Assembly (NCBI GenBank): GCA_001584585.1
Contig: LSYV01000020.1
Span: 1,446,757 to 1,475,305 of the forward strand
DNA: 28,549 nt
Reading direction: 5' to 3'
Origin: Gonium pectorale
Taxonomy: Eukaryota > Chlorophyta > Chlorophyceae > Chlamydomonadales > Volvocaceae
Below the pieces are notes generated by a model. That model did no database searches. It saw nothing but the letters and a program-made list of their open reading frames with translations, and was not told the origin of the DNA. A program made the translations under genes and the position numbers. This document shows positions 8,554 to 19,724 of this stretch, one piece after another (positions within the stretch are counted from its first letter, which is position 1; every line of letters begins with the position of its first letter).

Positions 8554-10830
8554 ATGCGTGAACTCGTGCTCAACGATTCGGCGGTCTCCAGCCTAGGGTT
8601 CCCTTTTCCTGAGTGGTAGGTGTTCTTAAGTCCGAAGAACGTGACGGCTCCGGTCGGCTTCGGGTCCTCATCGCGCCTTTTTGCCGGGAACAGGTGGCGC
8701 AACCTTGAGAAGAACGAGGCACTCCAAACCTACAGCAACTATGGGATAGGCGGCGCTTACGGCGTGATTGGCCTGATTGCCTTCGTAAGTGGGGAGACCC
8801 TCCTTGCGAGCGGGGTACGCCAAGCCTGCGCGCACCCGCAACAACCCTTGACCGCCTGCACAGGTCCAATTAATCCGCCTACAAATTCGGGTGCCCGAGT
8901 ATGGGTGGACCACTCAGAAGGTGTTTCACCTGCTCAATGGCCTGGTGGCCGCGCTGCGGTGCTCGGTGTTCCTTTTCCGGCCTGCCGTGGAGGGACTGCA
9001 CCCCATGGTCACCAAACTCATGCTTCTAGATCTGCCCGGTGGGTGGTGGTGTGCACGGAGGCTCGAGCTGTTGGGAGCGTGCTGAGGCTGGGTTTCGCTC
9101 AGTGGTGAAACCCGCCTTGAGGGGTGGTTTAGAGTGCCGGATGCTGGGGGGCCCGGGAATAGCCGAGGTATTTGACCGGTGGATGCTCAGTAGGTAGCGG
9201 GTTGGCGTATGGGCTGGCTAAACTTGCTTGGCGTGTTGCACGTAAACGACGAAGACGGCTGGCGCCGCACAGCAGGCTGCAGACCCTTTTGTCCTCCCTA
9301 TGCGCATGGGCATGGGTCCCGTCCTACCGTACAGGGCGCCTGGCCTTGCTCCCAGTGCACGGCCTAGCGTCTTCACTGCTCGCGATACAAGGCGGGCAAA
9401 CAACAATATTATGGCACAGCGTTTACGCTCGCCATCTCGCGCATATGTATGCATTAAGCACACCCCTGGCTTGTACCCAACGGCGCCTGTCCGCAGGCCT
9501 GCTGTTCTTCACAACATACACGCTGCTGGTGCTCTTCTGGGCGGAGATCTACCACCAGGCACGAAACCTGCCGGCGGCGGCGCTGCGGCCCACCTTCCTC
9601 ATTAACAACGTCATTGTGTACGCCGTGCTGGTGGGTTGTGGCCGCGCTGCACGGGGTTATGGGTGGAGGCGGCGGCTGATGGTCACATGGCATGGCATCC
9701 CGAAGGTCCGCACCGCCCGGTTCAAACGGGATAAGGCAGCTTGGCCCCATGGTACCCACCACGCTCGGCAGTCGCTGCAAGCCGTACCGGACAGCTGCGG
9801 CACGCGCGTTTCACATTCGTGATGAGTAGTGCGGAAGGGGCAGTCCGGTAGGCCGGTGGGCGTGGACGGCGCGGAGCGCCGCGTAGAGACCCCAGTTGCG
9901 CAGTCGAAGGTGATGCTCCACTCGTTGTCATGAGGTGTGCAGCCCGGTGAGCGGTGCCTTTGCTTCTACTCCTGAGGTGCTGCAGTGGCTGTGGCTGCCG
10001 TGGCACGGTCCCGGTAGCAAAAACGCTTCTGAGGGGCGGCAGCGGCCACCAGGCAGCGTGAGGCGATTAGGGTGCAAGACCTATGGCTCTGACACAACCG
10101 CCGCGATGTTGCCATGCCCAACCCGCGCACCCCCGCTCTCTCCGGCAGGCCGGCCTGTGGGCTCTCACCACGTTCGGGCGGACCAGCGACATCCAGGAAT
10201 GGGCTTACACGGTCTCCAACCTGTGGCTGGCTGGCGTATTCTTGGCGGCCGCTGTAGGCTTCCTGCTGTATGGCGGGCGGCTGTTCGTGATGCTGCAGCG
10301 CTTCCCCATCGAGTCGCGGGGGCGGCGCAAGAAGCTGCGGGAGGTGGGGCTGGTCACCTCCATCTGTGCTGGGTGCTTCGTGTTCAGGTGCGTGTCGTCG
10401 GGTGGGGCCAATCGGGGCGAGGCTGGGAGGGGAGGCCTGCGGATTGATTGGACGTACACCTTCCCACCAGGAAGGGATGGCACTCGTTGAGGGCAACATT
10501 GGCTCCTGGCAGTGGCGCGTGCTGGTAGTTGGACGTCCACACGTGGGTCCCTCCAGCGCCTGCAACTCCGCCCTTCGCTTTGCGGATGACTTCACCTCCT
10601 ACGTAATCTCTCAAGGCGCCCTCTGCTCTGTATCACCCAGGTCCGTCATGATTGCCACCTCCGCCGCCGACCGCAACGACCTTGAGGTGGACATGTTGGG
10701 CCACCCACTGCTCAACATTGCGTACTACGCCCTGGCGGAGATCATTCCCTCCTTCTGCGTGCTCTTCATCTTGCGGAAGCTGCCGCCCAAGAGCAACCCA
10801 CAGGGCTACCAGCAGATCCCCGCGCGGTGA
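8554..10830 (+). CDS. TOM1: TOM1/TOM3/THH1-family seven-helix membrane protein
   Basis: This is a homolog of the plant TOM1/TOM3/THH1 family (DUF1084), multi-helix proteins of the vacuolar and endomembrane system related to animal GPR137. In plants they are host proteins used by tobamoviruses; the normal cell role is unclear. Exons are 8554-8615, 8694-8784, 8864-9038, 9497-9630, 10149-10387 and 10641-10830, closing in phase to 296 residues, essentially the size of plant TOM1 (~290). Family signatures are PEWWRNLE at the N terminus (~19-26, created by the first splice), [15 protein letters not shown] (~59-73), [20 protein letters not shown] (~113-132) and a C-terminal [11 protein letters not shown] followed by a short tail. 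Seven hydrophobic segments can be counted. The start was chosen because the first exon joins in frame to give the conserved WW and no other upstream ATG does so. Its own 3' end was not located; the first downstream TGTAA noted is at 12074, far away. Confidence 0.9.
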
Positions 10831-12308
10831 AGGAGCAGGACTGCAAGTCGGGCGGGAGCCAAGCCGGTCGCCCCATGTGCCTGCTGACCAAGCTGCAGGG
10901 GCCGAGGAGGATGCTCTGGCCTTAAGTGGGAATAGCAGTTGCCGTGCGTGGAGTACTGTCGGGTAGGGAGAGGAAGATGGCGGAGGAGAGCCGCCGATGC
11001 GGCGTACCGGGCTTACGTGGCCAGTTGTGAGCAGGATGCGTTGATGGCGGGGCAGTTGGCAAGGCACAGGATTGCAGGGTGCGTATGCGGGGCAGGCTGG
11101 GGCCGAGGGGCGCTGCGTCCTAATGCAATACTAGCAGGATTCTTATCTCACAGAAGGGTCGAATCTTCTGCGTGGTCTGTAGTGACGTAAGACCGCAGCG
11201 TAATGAGCTGTACACGTGTACGCTCTGACGGCCCAGGAGTGAGGGGTCCATTTACGTTCGGGTACACACGGCGGGTGTATCCTGTGCCGCTTGCATATTT
11301 TCACCACACAATGGGTGTACCTTTTTAACAGGCATGCTGTTTGCATAATTCAGGCGGGCTCATGGACCACCTTTCACAGTTTGTCTGGAGTGGGCCAGGT
11401 TGTCACGTTGATGTTGTTTCAGTTGTAGGGTCCCGGCACCTGTGCCTGGGGAACCAGGGAGGGGCGCGTATCCGACGGGGCGCAGTTGGGTCTGAACGCT
11501 GCCGGTGGCTAGGTGCACCGCCAGGCCTGGCGCGGCTCACAGCGGGCTACCCATATGGACGCTTTGCTGTGGCCATGGATGACCGGCCGCCGGAGGCCGT
11601 GTTGTGCAGGCGGCGGTGAACCTTTGGGCGTTGTGGGGCAACTGGATGATTTAGGATGCTGGAAATGGATGGCCTTGCAAAATGCTGGCTTAAGCCCTCC
11701 CCCTTGCAACCTCACGTACGGCTAAGTTCGGTGTGACGCAGGTCCCGCAAGCAGTTCCATAGGTTGATACTCGTGTATCGGGTTGCGTCGAGGGTTTACC
11801 TGTGCCTCAGGCAGCGCTCAGGCACCCAGGCTCATCGTCGCGGTGCTCCTCTTTCTGCATCGTACCACGAGCTTTGGTGTGCTATCGCCATTTCGGGACA
11901 CCCAGGTTCGGGATCTGGGGCGCAAGGTGGGGCCGTCCTTGAAAGGACTTGGAGCATCAAGAGTCGGCAAAGCGATTCATGGCGATGCTGGCAGAGTCGC
12001 ATACTTCAGGTTCGCTTCGCTCCTGTCTACGGCGGACGGGGGCTAAGCAAGGAATGTTAGATAGGTGCAGCCGTGTAACCCCGGCCCAACGAGGTTTAGG
12101 GCTGGAAAGAGGGACTACTGTGGCTGGCCTCTGGCCATTGAAGGGGTTTTCTGCGCTTCACGCCGTACATCCCACACGTAACCCCGTACCATCAAGCATA
12201 CATGCTGCACCTTGGAGAGAAGGATCCGCACCAGTCCAGCAAGCATTCGCAGCAAGCAACAATGTTTCTCCCTTGACACAATGAGACAGTTCGGCCTGCT
12301 CCTTACAG
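10831..12308. other. Intergenic between TOM1-like and CEP19 genes
   Basis: Both flanking genes are on the + strand, so this should hold the TOM1-like 3' UTR and the CEP19 promoter and 5' UTR. Short open frames at 11341-11619 and 11764-12060 have no recognisable similarity. A TGTAA at 12074-12078 is the only clear + strand polyadenylation-type motif. TCCTTACAG immediately before the CEP19 ATG at 12309 looks like a splice acceptor, so an intron in the 5' UTR is possible. Confidence 0.35.
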
Positions 12309-15089
12309 ATGGGTGTCGCACCTGAGCACCTGACCACCTCATCAACACGACAACCGAGCATGCCAGGTGCAGCGGGCGGTAGCACAGCCCCTGCGACCGA
12401 CGTAATTCAGGCTGAGGAGAAGTGCTATCGGGCGACACGATACGGTGCCAAATTTCAGCCACCATGTGTTTTGCTCGAATATGAGGATGCCAGAAGAAAG
12501 CGGAGAGTTCGAGCGGTGAGGAGAAGAACCCAGAACCGACGCGCCGATTGAGCTGGCGTCGTTGACCCCACAACGCCCCTCGCCCGACTGACAGGTGAAC
12601 TTTAAGGGCATCAGCCCAGAAGTGGATGTTGACAAACTCACGAGGAAGGTGCGTCACTTTTAACGGCATTGGAAGCATCTTCCCTGGGGCAAGTCGATGG
12701 TGCCCTGCAGGTCATACGGAGCTTTCCTCGCAAGTTGGATCCCAGCACGGTGAAGTATGAACAGGTATGCCGGGGAGCGCGGGCAGGACGGGGTGGGGTA
12801 GGGGTACGCGGGAAGGTCTCCTGCCGTGCAAGCTAGTACCCACGAGTCTTGGGCATCCTCTATTCAATGCTGCATATAGGTTTCCGCAGTTGAATTTGGA
12901 AACGTGCTTGTCCTGGCGTGCAACCGCTTTGTGAGAGTGAGCCGGCCGGCTGGCCCTGTTCCCCTTGGCTAGGTGAAGAAGTTCGTCACCGCGCTACTCG
13001 AGCACCTGGCAGCCAGCGAAGCAGCCACCGACAGAAATGGGGCCCTGTCCAGCGCCAACGGCGCAGGGCCGCAACAGGCGAATGGGAGCGCACTGGGCCC
13101 GGGGCGGGTGACTCCACCGGTCGCCGGCGAACCCGCGACGCCTGGGGGCCCCTTGTCGCCCCTACCCACGGCGTCCCCACGTCTCGACCCCCGCATGCTC
13201 GGCGGGAGCCTGGCGCCGGGCCCCGGGCGCGGCCTCGCCAACTCATATAGGGGGAGCATCGAATCTAACATGAGTCGCTTCTCCACCAGCACGGCCAGCG
13301 ACGAGGCGGAAGCAGAGGGACACCACGGGGAGGACGACCTGCTGTCAGCGCTGGACGAGCTGAATAAGGAGTTGGGCGGCGGTGAGCGGCTGGAGAGCAG
13401 GGGCTGGGAACCGCTCTGTGCAGGCAGCCCCAGATGGCACTGCGGCAGCGGTCAGGGTGCCTGGTTGGCGATCGGGTCCTAGGATTTGCAATCCTTAGTG
13501 CATGTGTGGGTAAAAAAGGGTTGTGCCTTCCAGCAACTTGCGCGCTGCGGGGGCGATGGAGTTGGAACGTCCTTGTAGCATTCTTACACCATTCACCTGG
13601 CTGGAGGCCCTAAGGGTGCTCCGTCGTCGGCAGTGCTGCCCTTCTGTACATGTCTGCCCATTTGCTAACCCTGCAGGCGTGGGCACCTTGACCTCGGGCC
13701 TGTCCTCTGGCCGGGCCCTCCATCCGGGCGTATCCTCGGAGCTCAACTCGCGCGACTCGTCCTTCTCAGCGCGCGACCGGCCTGGCGCCCTGCCCAGCGT
13801 GGGGCCCGCGGCGCACAGCGTCGCTGCACCCTCCCCTGCCGCTGTTGTCGTGGCGGCCGCGGGCGGCAAGAGCCGCTTTGCGGCTGAGGCGGAGAAGCTG
13901 TCCATTGGCCTGGAGGTGACGGACGACCTGGACCTTAATAAGGCACGTTGGCGATTTTGAGGCTGCGCAGGCTCTTCCCCTTCGATAGCTGGTCGTGCTG
14001 CGTCTACTGCTGTTGCCTGTGCATATTGCGTGTGATGGGCGTGCCACGAGTAACAAGGGATGCCCCTGAAAACGTGCTGACTAAATGTTGGCTATCTGTC
14101 AGCTGCAGCATGTTTGCACCTTGTCACTGTACTCGACGCCGCGCCCTAATACGCAAGTGACCTTTCCATACGCACAGCACTGCATGAGCAAGACGCTGCC
14201 CGCCGTCGTACAACACGCTCTTACAGGTGACAGAGGTGGAGCTGCGCATGGCCAAGGCGGCCATGGAGAATGACTTCCGCAAGAACCAGCTCAAGCCAGG
14301 GGATCCCGGCTATGTGTACGACAAGCAGGAGGACTTCGGGCCGCCCACAGAGGACAACGACTGGGACGAGAGCGACGAGGAGGAAGCCGAGGTGGGGAGC
14401 GTGGAGTGCTGTCCCAGGGCGGTGGCAGCTCTGTTGAGGGTGCGCGCACACATCGCGGGGCAGCGTGCTGCAGCTGCGCTGCCGGACAAAAAATTACCAG
14501 TTTTACCGGCGTTTGCAAGTCCTTGGTGGCCTCCATTGTATAGTTGTGATGCAGTAATGCAGACGCCATGTTATGATGGTTAAGGAGAAGCTCAGGAATA
14601 CCAAAAGGTACTAGCCTCGGGCGGGTTGCATGCTGAGCAGGCAAGCAGGACAGGATGGGACTTTCGTTCCCGCCGTCCGAACATCTCTGGTCTGTGGTGT
14701 GAGCGGCATCTCTGTGGTGTCCACCGCGCCGTCCTGTGGTGACGCGAGTACGGCGCGCGGTCCCTCGCTTCCCACCTCCCTACCAGCGCCTGGCCCTCGG
14801 TTGCTCGTCACGCGTGCGGCCCTATGCGCACCCACAGACTGCCACACTACTTGGTGACCAACCACCTTCACGCGGTTCGGCACAACGCGTTGCAACCCCT
14901 TTCCCATCTTCACTTATGCACCCCCAAACTCGCCCGTTTCGATGTGACCACGTGCAGCCATCCGAGGAGCCGGAGGTGGACTGGGAGGACATCCACAAGG
15001 CGGTTGCCAAGCCGGGGACAGCAGCCACCACCGCTCCTGGAAAGGGCAAACCCAGTGAAAGCCCCTACAATAGCAACGACTGGCCGTGA
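12309..15089 (+). CDS. CEP19: CEP19 homolog (centrosomal / ciliary-base protein)
   Basis: In animals CEP19 sits at the mother centriole/basal body and recruits RABL2 to start intraflagellar transport; a flagellar-base role is expected here. Exons are 12309-12515, 12595-12648, 12711-12764, 12880-12903, 12973-13381, 13677-13942, 14227-14391 and 14958-15089, giving 436 residues against ~163 in human. The conserved N-terminal part has YGAKFQPPCVLLEYED (compare FQPPAIILIYE) and the VNFKGIS strand. The conserved C-terminal part has DLNKVTEVELRMAKAAMENDF and DPGYVYDKQEDFGPP (~363 on), then DWDESDEEE. Between them, about residues 133-315 are Gly/Pro/Ser/Ala-rich and look disordered. Exon 4 is a 24-nt microexon encoding VSAVEFGN. 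Intron 6 uses a GC donor (AATAAG|GCACGT). The start is uncertain: ATG 12360 is an alternative, and CAG|GCTGAGG at 12411 could be an acceptor with the true start further upstream. Confidence 0.85.
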
Positions 15090-16522
15090 AAGCGTGCGAG
15101 GGGGCTTTAGGTACGAGTGACTGTTAGAGGCCCATGGGTCACTAGCTCATGACAGCAGTTCCGTAGCGCGGCCCGTATGGGAATTAGGGAGGGCGCTGCG
15201 ACGCACACCTCCTGGACTTACGGGCCCTGTCTATCGGTTGTGTTGTTGCACTAAGCGGACATTCCGGCAAGACGCTTTCGTGAGCGGGGGCTGAGCTGAC
15301 GCCGGGCATGGTGGCTAAATGTTATGGAGGTTGGAGGACGACGTTTTTAGGCTACAATCGAAACACACCGAATTATAAATGTGCATTGCTATGGACCGTC
15401 ACTCTCTATGCCCCCGTGATGTGGACGGGGTGGACTAGCTCCAACTTGGTCCAAGCACATAACGTGGACCTAATTTCGTACATACTGAGACGGGGAAACG
15501 GGCTCGCGATCTTGCCGCTCATGATTGTTTTCGGCAGGCCTCGGAGAGCAGGGTGGCGCCATAGGAAGCCTTCTGGCATCGCGTTGATTACTTCCATCCG
15601 GACGTTTGGAGGACCCCGATACTTAGTGCAGACCCGGCTTATAGGATGTACGCATGGCCACGTGCGCGGTTATCCCTCGCAATCACTTCCTGTGTATCAA
15701 CGCTCCGGACGCTGACATGAGCTTGAGTGAGGACATGGGCTATCCTAGCTGTCGGGGGAGGGGGGTACGCGTGACATACATGATTCCAAGCTCTTGTCCA
15801 GACGGACTTCAGGCCGGCCAGTGTCCCATGATAGCCTGCCACTACCTCCAAAGCCGCGCTCCGCGCCTGCAGGCAGCTGACTTCCTAATCCAGTCTGAGG
15901 CACACGACCATCATACATTCACGCAGCGCATTAACTCAAGGGGCCTGCCCTAAGGGTTGCCTATCGGCAACGATGAGGGACCTATTCCTGCGTGACCTGG
16001 CGCCAAGCTCCACCCTCAAAAACTGATAGCAGTGCCCCGCCACTGCCGGCTCCCATGTCAATCGGATCTTCGTGTAAAGGTTACGACTGCTCCACTCGCT
16101 TCGCATAAGGACCCCGCACAACGAGGCCGTCCTGCACGCACATGCCCCCGACGCCCCCGACAACGGTCCTGCAACCTCCGCCAGTATGCCAGCCTCATGC
16201 AACCAGTTGCCCGATGCGTCTAAGGCGCGCCCCGTGGCGTCGGGTGCGGGGAACACGCTCCACCTGCCTATGGTCAATGGACGGAACGATGCCAATGCCG
16301 GCTTGCCGAGTGCTGCACGTGTACTACGGTTGCCAATTTGGTAGCCTCATAAGAAGCCATGGCGCGCGTCACTCGCCTCCTGCGTCTAGGACACTCATCC
16401 ACTGCCCTGCGACCCCTTGTCCTGCTGTATGCAGCCCCGTCAGGCGCCACCCGCCCCGCGCATGGGCCATCGCCAGCGCTCGGGGCAGAGCCCCGCGCTT
16501 GGGCCCTTGAACACAATTTGGG
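15090..16522. other. Convergent intergenic region (3' UTRs of CEP19 and DCN1-like genes)
   Basis: The CEP19 gene (+) and DCN1-like gene (-) end towards each other, so this should consist of two 3' UTRs plus spacer. It is less GC-rich than the exons (for example 15300-15400). A + strand TGTAA at 16073-16077 could end CEP19, implying a 3' UTR of nearly 1 kb. No minus-strand TGTAA (TTACA) was found. No coding exon was recognised. Confidence 0.4.
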
Positions 16523-19280
16523 TCAATGCCCGCGCTTGGCCTTCATGTGGTCTACGAACTCGTCGAGCAGGTATGGCCACGCGCTGTTCTCGTCAAAATT
16601 CGAGAAGTCAGGCTTGACCGACTGCGCGGCGCAAAAGGAGTGAAGACACGGCAGTCAGATCAGCACCCAGCGGCCCAGCATGTGGCAGCACATGGTCACA
16701 GAGGATAGCGGGCGTACCCACGGCGCGGGCATGTCGAAATTTTCTGTGCTGCGCCGCGCCGCCCACGCACGGCCAGCCCCAGAGCAGATGTTCGCACGAC
16801 ACGAAACATGTTTGCAGCCGTACGCCGCACCCGCCAGCCGCGCCCGTACCACTGCGCCCCGTACCTTAATGAAGTCGTACAGTTGCAGCCACGTGTCCCG
16901 CGAGATGGCGCGGTTGTGGTGCTTGGTCAGGAACTCGCACCAGTCGTCGATGAGCGGCCAGCGCTGCTCCGGCACCGAGAACAGCAGCTGCCACATGCCT
17001 ACCGCGGTGTCCAGCTGCACGCACTTCTGGCCCTTCTGCGCTTACAGTAACAGGATGTGGGAGATGGGATGGAGAACCGTGAAGGGGCGGCACGGAGTGC
17101 AAAGAAGTTATGAGCACAGGGAGCGGAAACCACTTGGCGGGACATCACGAGATCGTTGGGACGCAACATCGGCCGAAAGCTGTTGACGGATCCTGCTGTG
17201 CAGATGTGTGCAGTCTGCCGGACAAGCGCACGGCAGCCATGCCCATGCGGCGGAAGTGAGCCTCGGGCGGTGCAAAAACCGACCACAGGTAATCATTGCA
17301 GGACGCTGCTAAAACACTGTGATCATGAACCCGCCTTGACCATACGCTTCGAACACCAGCCCCCCGCATCAAAATGCCCCTCCCCTGGCGCACCTCACGA
17401 GAGAAGTTGTATGCGAATGTGTACACCTCCTTGAACTTGCCGTCCGCCTTAACCTCGGCGCGCAGCTCGGGCAGCCGCCGCTTGAGCTTGTCGGCGCTGT
17501 CCACGCCCAGCTTCACCAGCCCCGAGGTGAACTCGTCCTTGCTATACTCGCACATCACGGCCGCGTTCTGCCGGGTGGATGGGGTTGGACGAGCCAGAAA
17601 CGGGGCTTTTAGCACGTTCCTTCCCTTCGCATCGAAGATGTTAAGGAGGCGGAAAGGGAGGGGCCGCGGGCGCAGGGTGGTTCTCGTGGCGCCATACGCA
17701 CAGGCCGCGCCGGCGCGCCCCCGCGGCAGCAGCGTGTTCCACCAAGAGGCGAGCATGATCACCGTTAATGCGCATGGACACACAGCTACACTACCTTCCG
17801 CCCCTCATGACCCAGCCATGAGGTTTGAACTCCTCCCACCCTGCGGGGCCAGGCGCCTGTTACCCACGCCGTCCTGTGTAGCCGCTCTGGACACCAGCCA
17901 CCCGTGCGGGCCGCCACTGTCACCGCCGTCGCCGCATTGTAACCTTGCCACGGCCACATTTAACGGAAATGGCCCCACGCCTGTCAAGCGTTCCCATCTC
18001 TTCACACGGACGAGGGCTGCCTTGGGCAGGACGCCATGCGGCGGCACCGCTCACAAGATTGGCAGTACCCGGACACCCTCCCATTCACCCTCGCCTTTGA
18101 TCGACCGTCGGGACTGGCCGTGCCATACTGGCCCGCCAGAAGCGTCCTCGTGCGGCATCGCCCCCCTAGCCCACAGCAAGCAGTCCACCTCCAGTTTCTC
18201 CAACCGTCGCTGCCCAAACCCTAATTTCCAGCCCGCGTCAGGTCGACCCCTCTCATACTATTGACCGTCGGGACCCAAAGCCGGAACCGGCAGGTGCCCT
18301 CTGCAGCCACTACCTCACGATGCTTCCTCCGGCACTGTTTCGGTCCACATGCAAACCTGCATTGTACACTACCCCCCCCCCCGTTTCGACGTTTCTCAGT
18401 ACTAATCCTCGGCGCATCTGCCCTCCCGCACCATGTAGTAGCTGATGATCAGCACCACGATGTCGGTAGGGTCCACCTCCAGCTCCTCGCAGAAGCGGGT
18501 GATGCCGTCCACAGAGATGTAGTCCTCATCCGGCTCTAGCGGCAAGGGAGCGGGCGCAGCGGCAGAACGCATAGCGAGAGGGCGGGAGGCCAGTCGGGAA
18601 GGTGGGTGCATAGAGCGGGGTGGAGCGTTTACCACGCTGCAGGTGTCCAAACCCTGATGTGTGCGGATCCGAGGGGAGGTCGCCACCGCAAAAGCACGGT
18701 TGGCTGCCTTGTGGGCCGCTGGATCCTAAAGGCACAGAGCGGTCTAGCGAACCGTGACTCAGCCCGTCGACTCGTGGCTGATGGGTGGGCTGCCGCAATC
18801 AAGCACAAGACAAGGCGGTCGCCCAAGGGTGTGACCCGCCGTGCGCGCATCCGTTCCTCCACGTGTGCCCACCTTTATACCGCTGGTACATGGCCTCAAC
18901 GGCGCGCAAGTCCAGCCCACCGGAAGTGCTTTGCACCGCCAACCCGGATGAATAGAAGTGGTCGATAGCCTGCTCCACGCCCCATCCAGCAATCTTCAGG
19001 CAGTCTGTCGCTAGCTTTTCGCTGTAGAGGGGTTGGGGTGAAACGGTCAGGGGGGAAGTGGGTGTGGGAATGAAAAGAGGGAGGCCAGCACTAGCCTTGC
19101 GTCGGACCCAGCCGACGGTGCGGCAGGCCAAACCCTACCCACCTGCTCCCTGTGATGCCACGAAATTGGGTGATTTTGTCTTTCTGCTGCTTCGTGAGCC
19201 GGTTCTGCGAAAGTCCGGTCCGGTTACATAGGATGAGCTGTAGATCCCGACCTCCACGGTCCGCTGGTACGCCTCACCAT
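16523..19280 (-). CDS. DCN1: DCN1-like protein (cullin NEDD8 E3 co-ligase)
   Basis: DCN1/DCUN1D1 proteins bind the NEDD8 E2 Ubc12 and cullins and stimulate cullin neddylation, activating cullin-RING ubiquitin ligases. Minus-strand exons are 19280-19278, 19204-19143, 19021-18873, 18535-18432, 17567-17394, 17035-16865 and 16621-16523, giving 253 residues (human DCUN1D1 259). The N-terminal UBA-like domain (~8-45) contains QKDKITQFRGITGSSEKLA and GWGVEQAIDHFYSS. The PONY domain (~60-250) has YISVDGITRFCEEL, FKEVYTFAYNFSRE, WPLIDDWCEFLTKHH, AISRDTW and NFDENSAWPYLLDEFV. The D-A-D patch that contacts the cullin is conserved: Asp211, Ala235 and Asp241 in this model fall at the same numbers I recall for human DCUN1D1, an independent check on the splicing. 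Coding exon 1 is only the ATG (ACC ATG|GTGAGG), giving MNRL..., compare human MNKL. It is divergent from the AIDA gene. Confidence 0.92.
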
Positions 19281-19724
19281 GGTGCTGCCTATGTGCGCTC
19301 ACGCGCCACCACCGCCGCTACTAGGGAACGGCCCGCCGGCCGCTCCTCTCAGACGTCGCCTTTCGCCTTCCAAAGGCTTCTTCTGCCAGTGCGTCAATAG
19401 TGCTGTTGCAAGATCGAATCGCTGCTAGAAGGAAGGCTATGAGCTCGGTATCACTCAGCAACTATTGGACTTTCGCTGCAGTGCTTATCGTCCCAACGTC
19501 CCAACGTGGATCGCGCTCAAACTGACTTTGCAAGTATGCTGTATGCAGAGCTATTTGACCAAGACTTGTACCGCCATTCTATTTACCCTCGCGTGTGACA
19601 AACCCGTTCTGCTGACCGCGACCCACTGTTGCTTTCTGGTAGCCGCTGGAAGCGCATAGTGTGCCTATTGAACACTTTTAGGTTAGGTCTTGTGCTCATT
19701 TGTTGACCCGGTCCATCGTGCCTG
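19281..19724. promoter_or_regulatory. Divergent (bidirectional) promoter region, DCN1-like / AIDA
   Basis: These 444 bases separate the two start codons and must contain both 5' UTRs and probably both promoters. A tandem CGTCCCAA lies at 19489-19504. No TATA box or coding sequence is evident. The DCN1-like 5' UTR must be on the left, since its ATG abuts a splice donor. Confidence 0.5.

Noticed and set aside
17374..18264. 296-codon + strand ORF
   Set aside because: It is antisense to DCN1-like exon 5 and its adjacent 864-base intron, with no recognisable protein motif.
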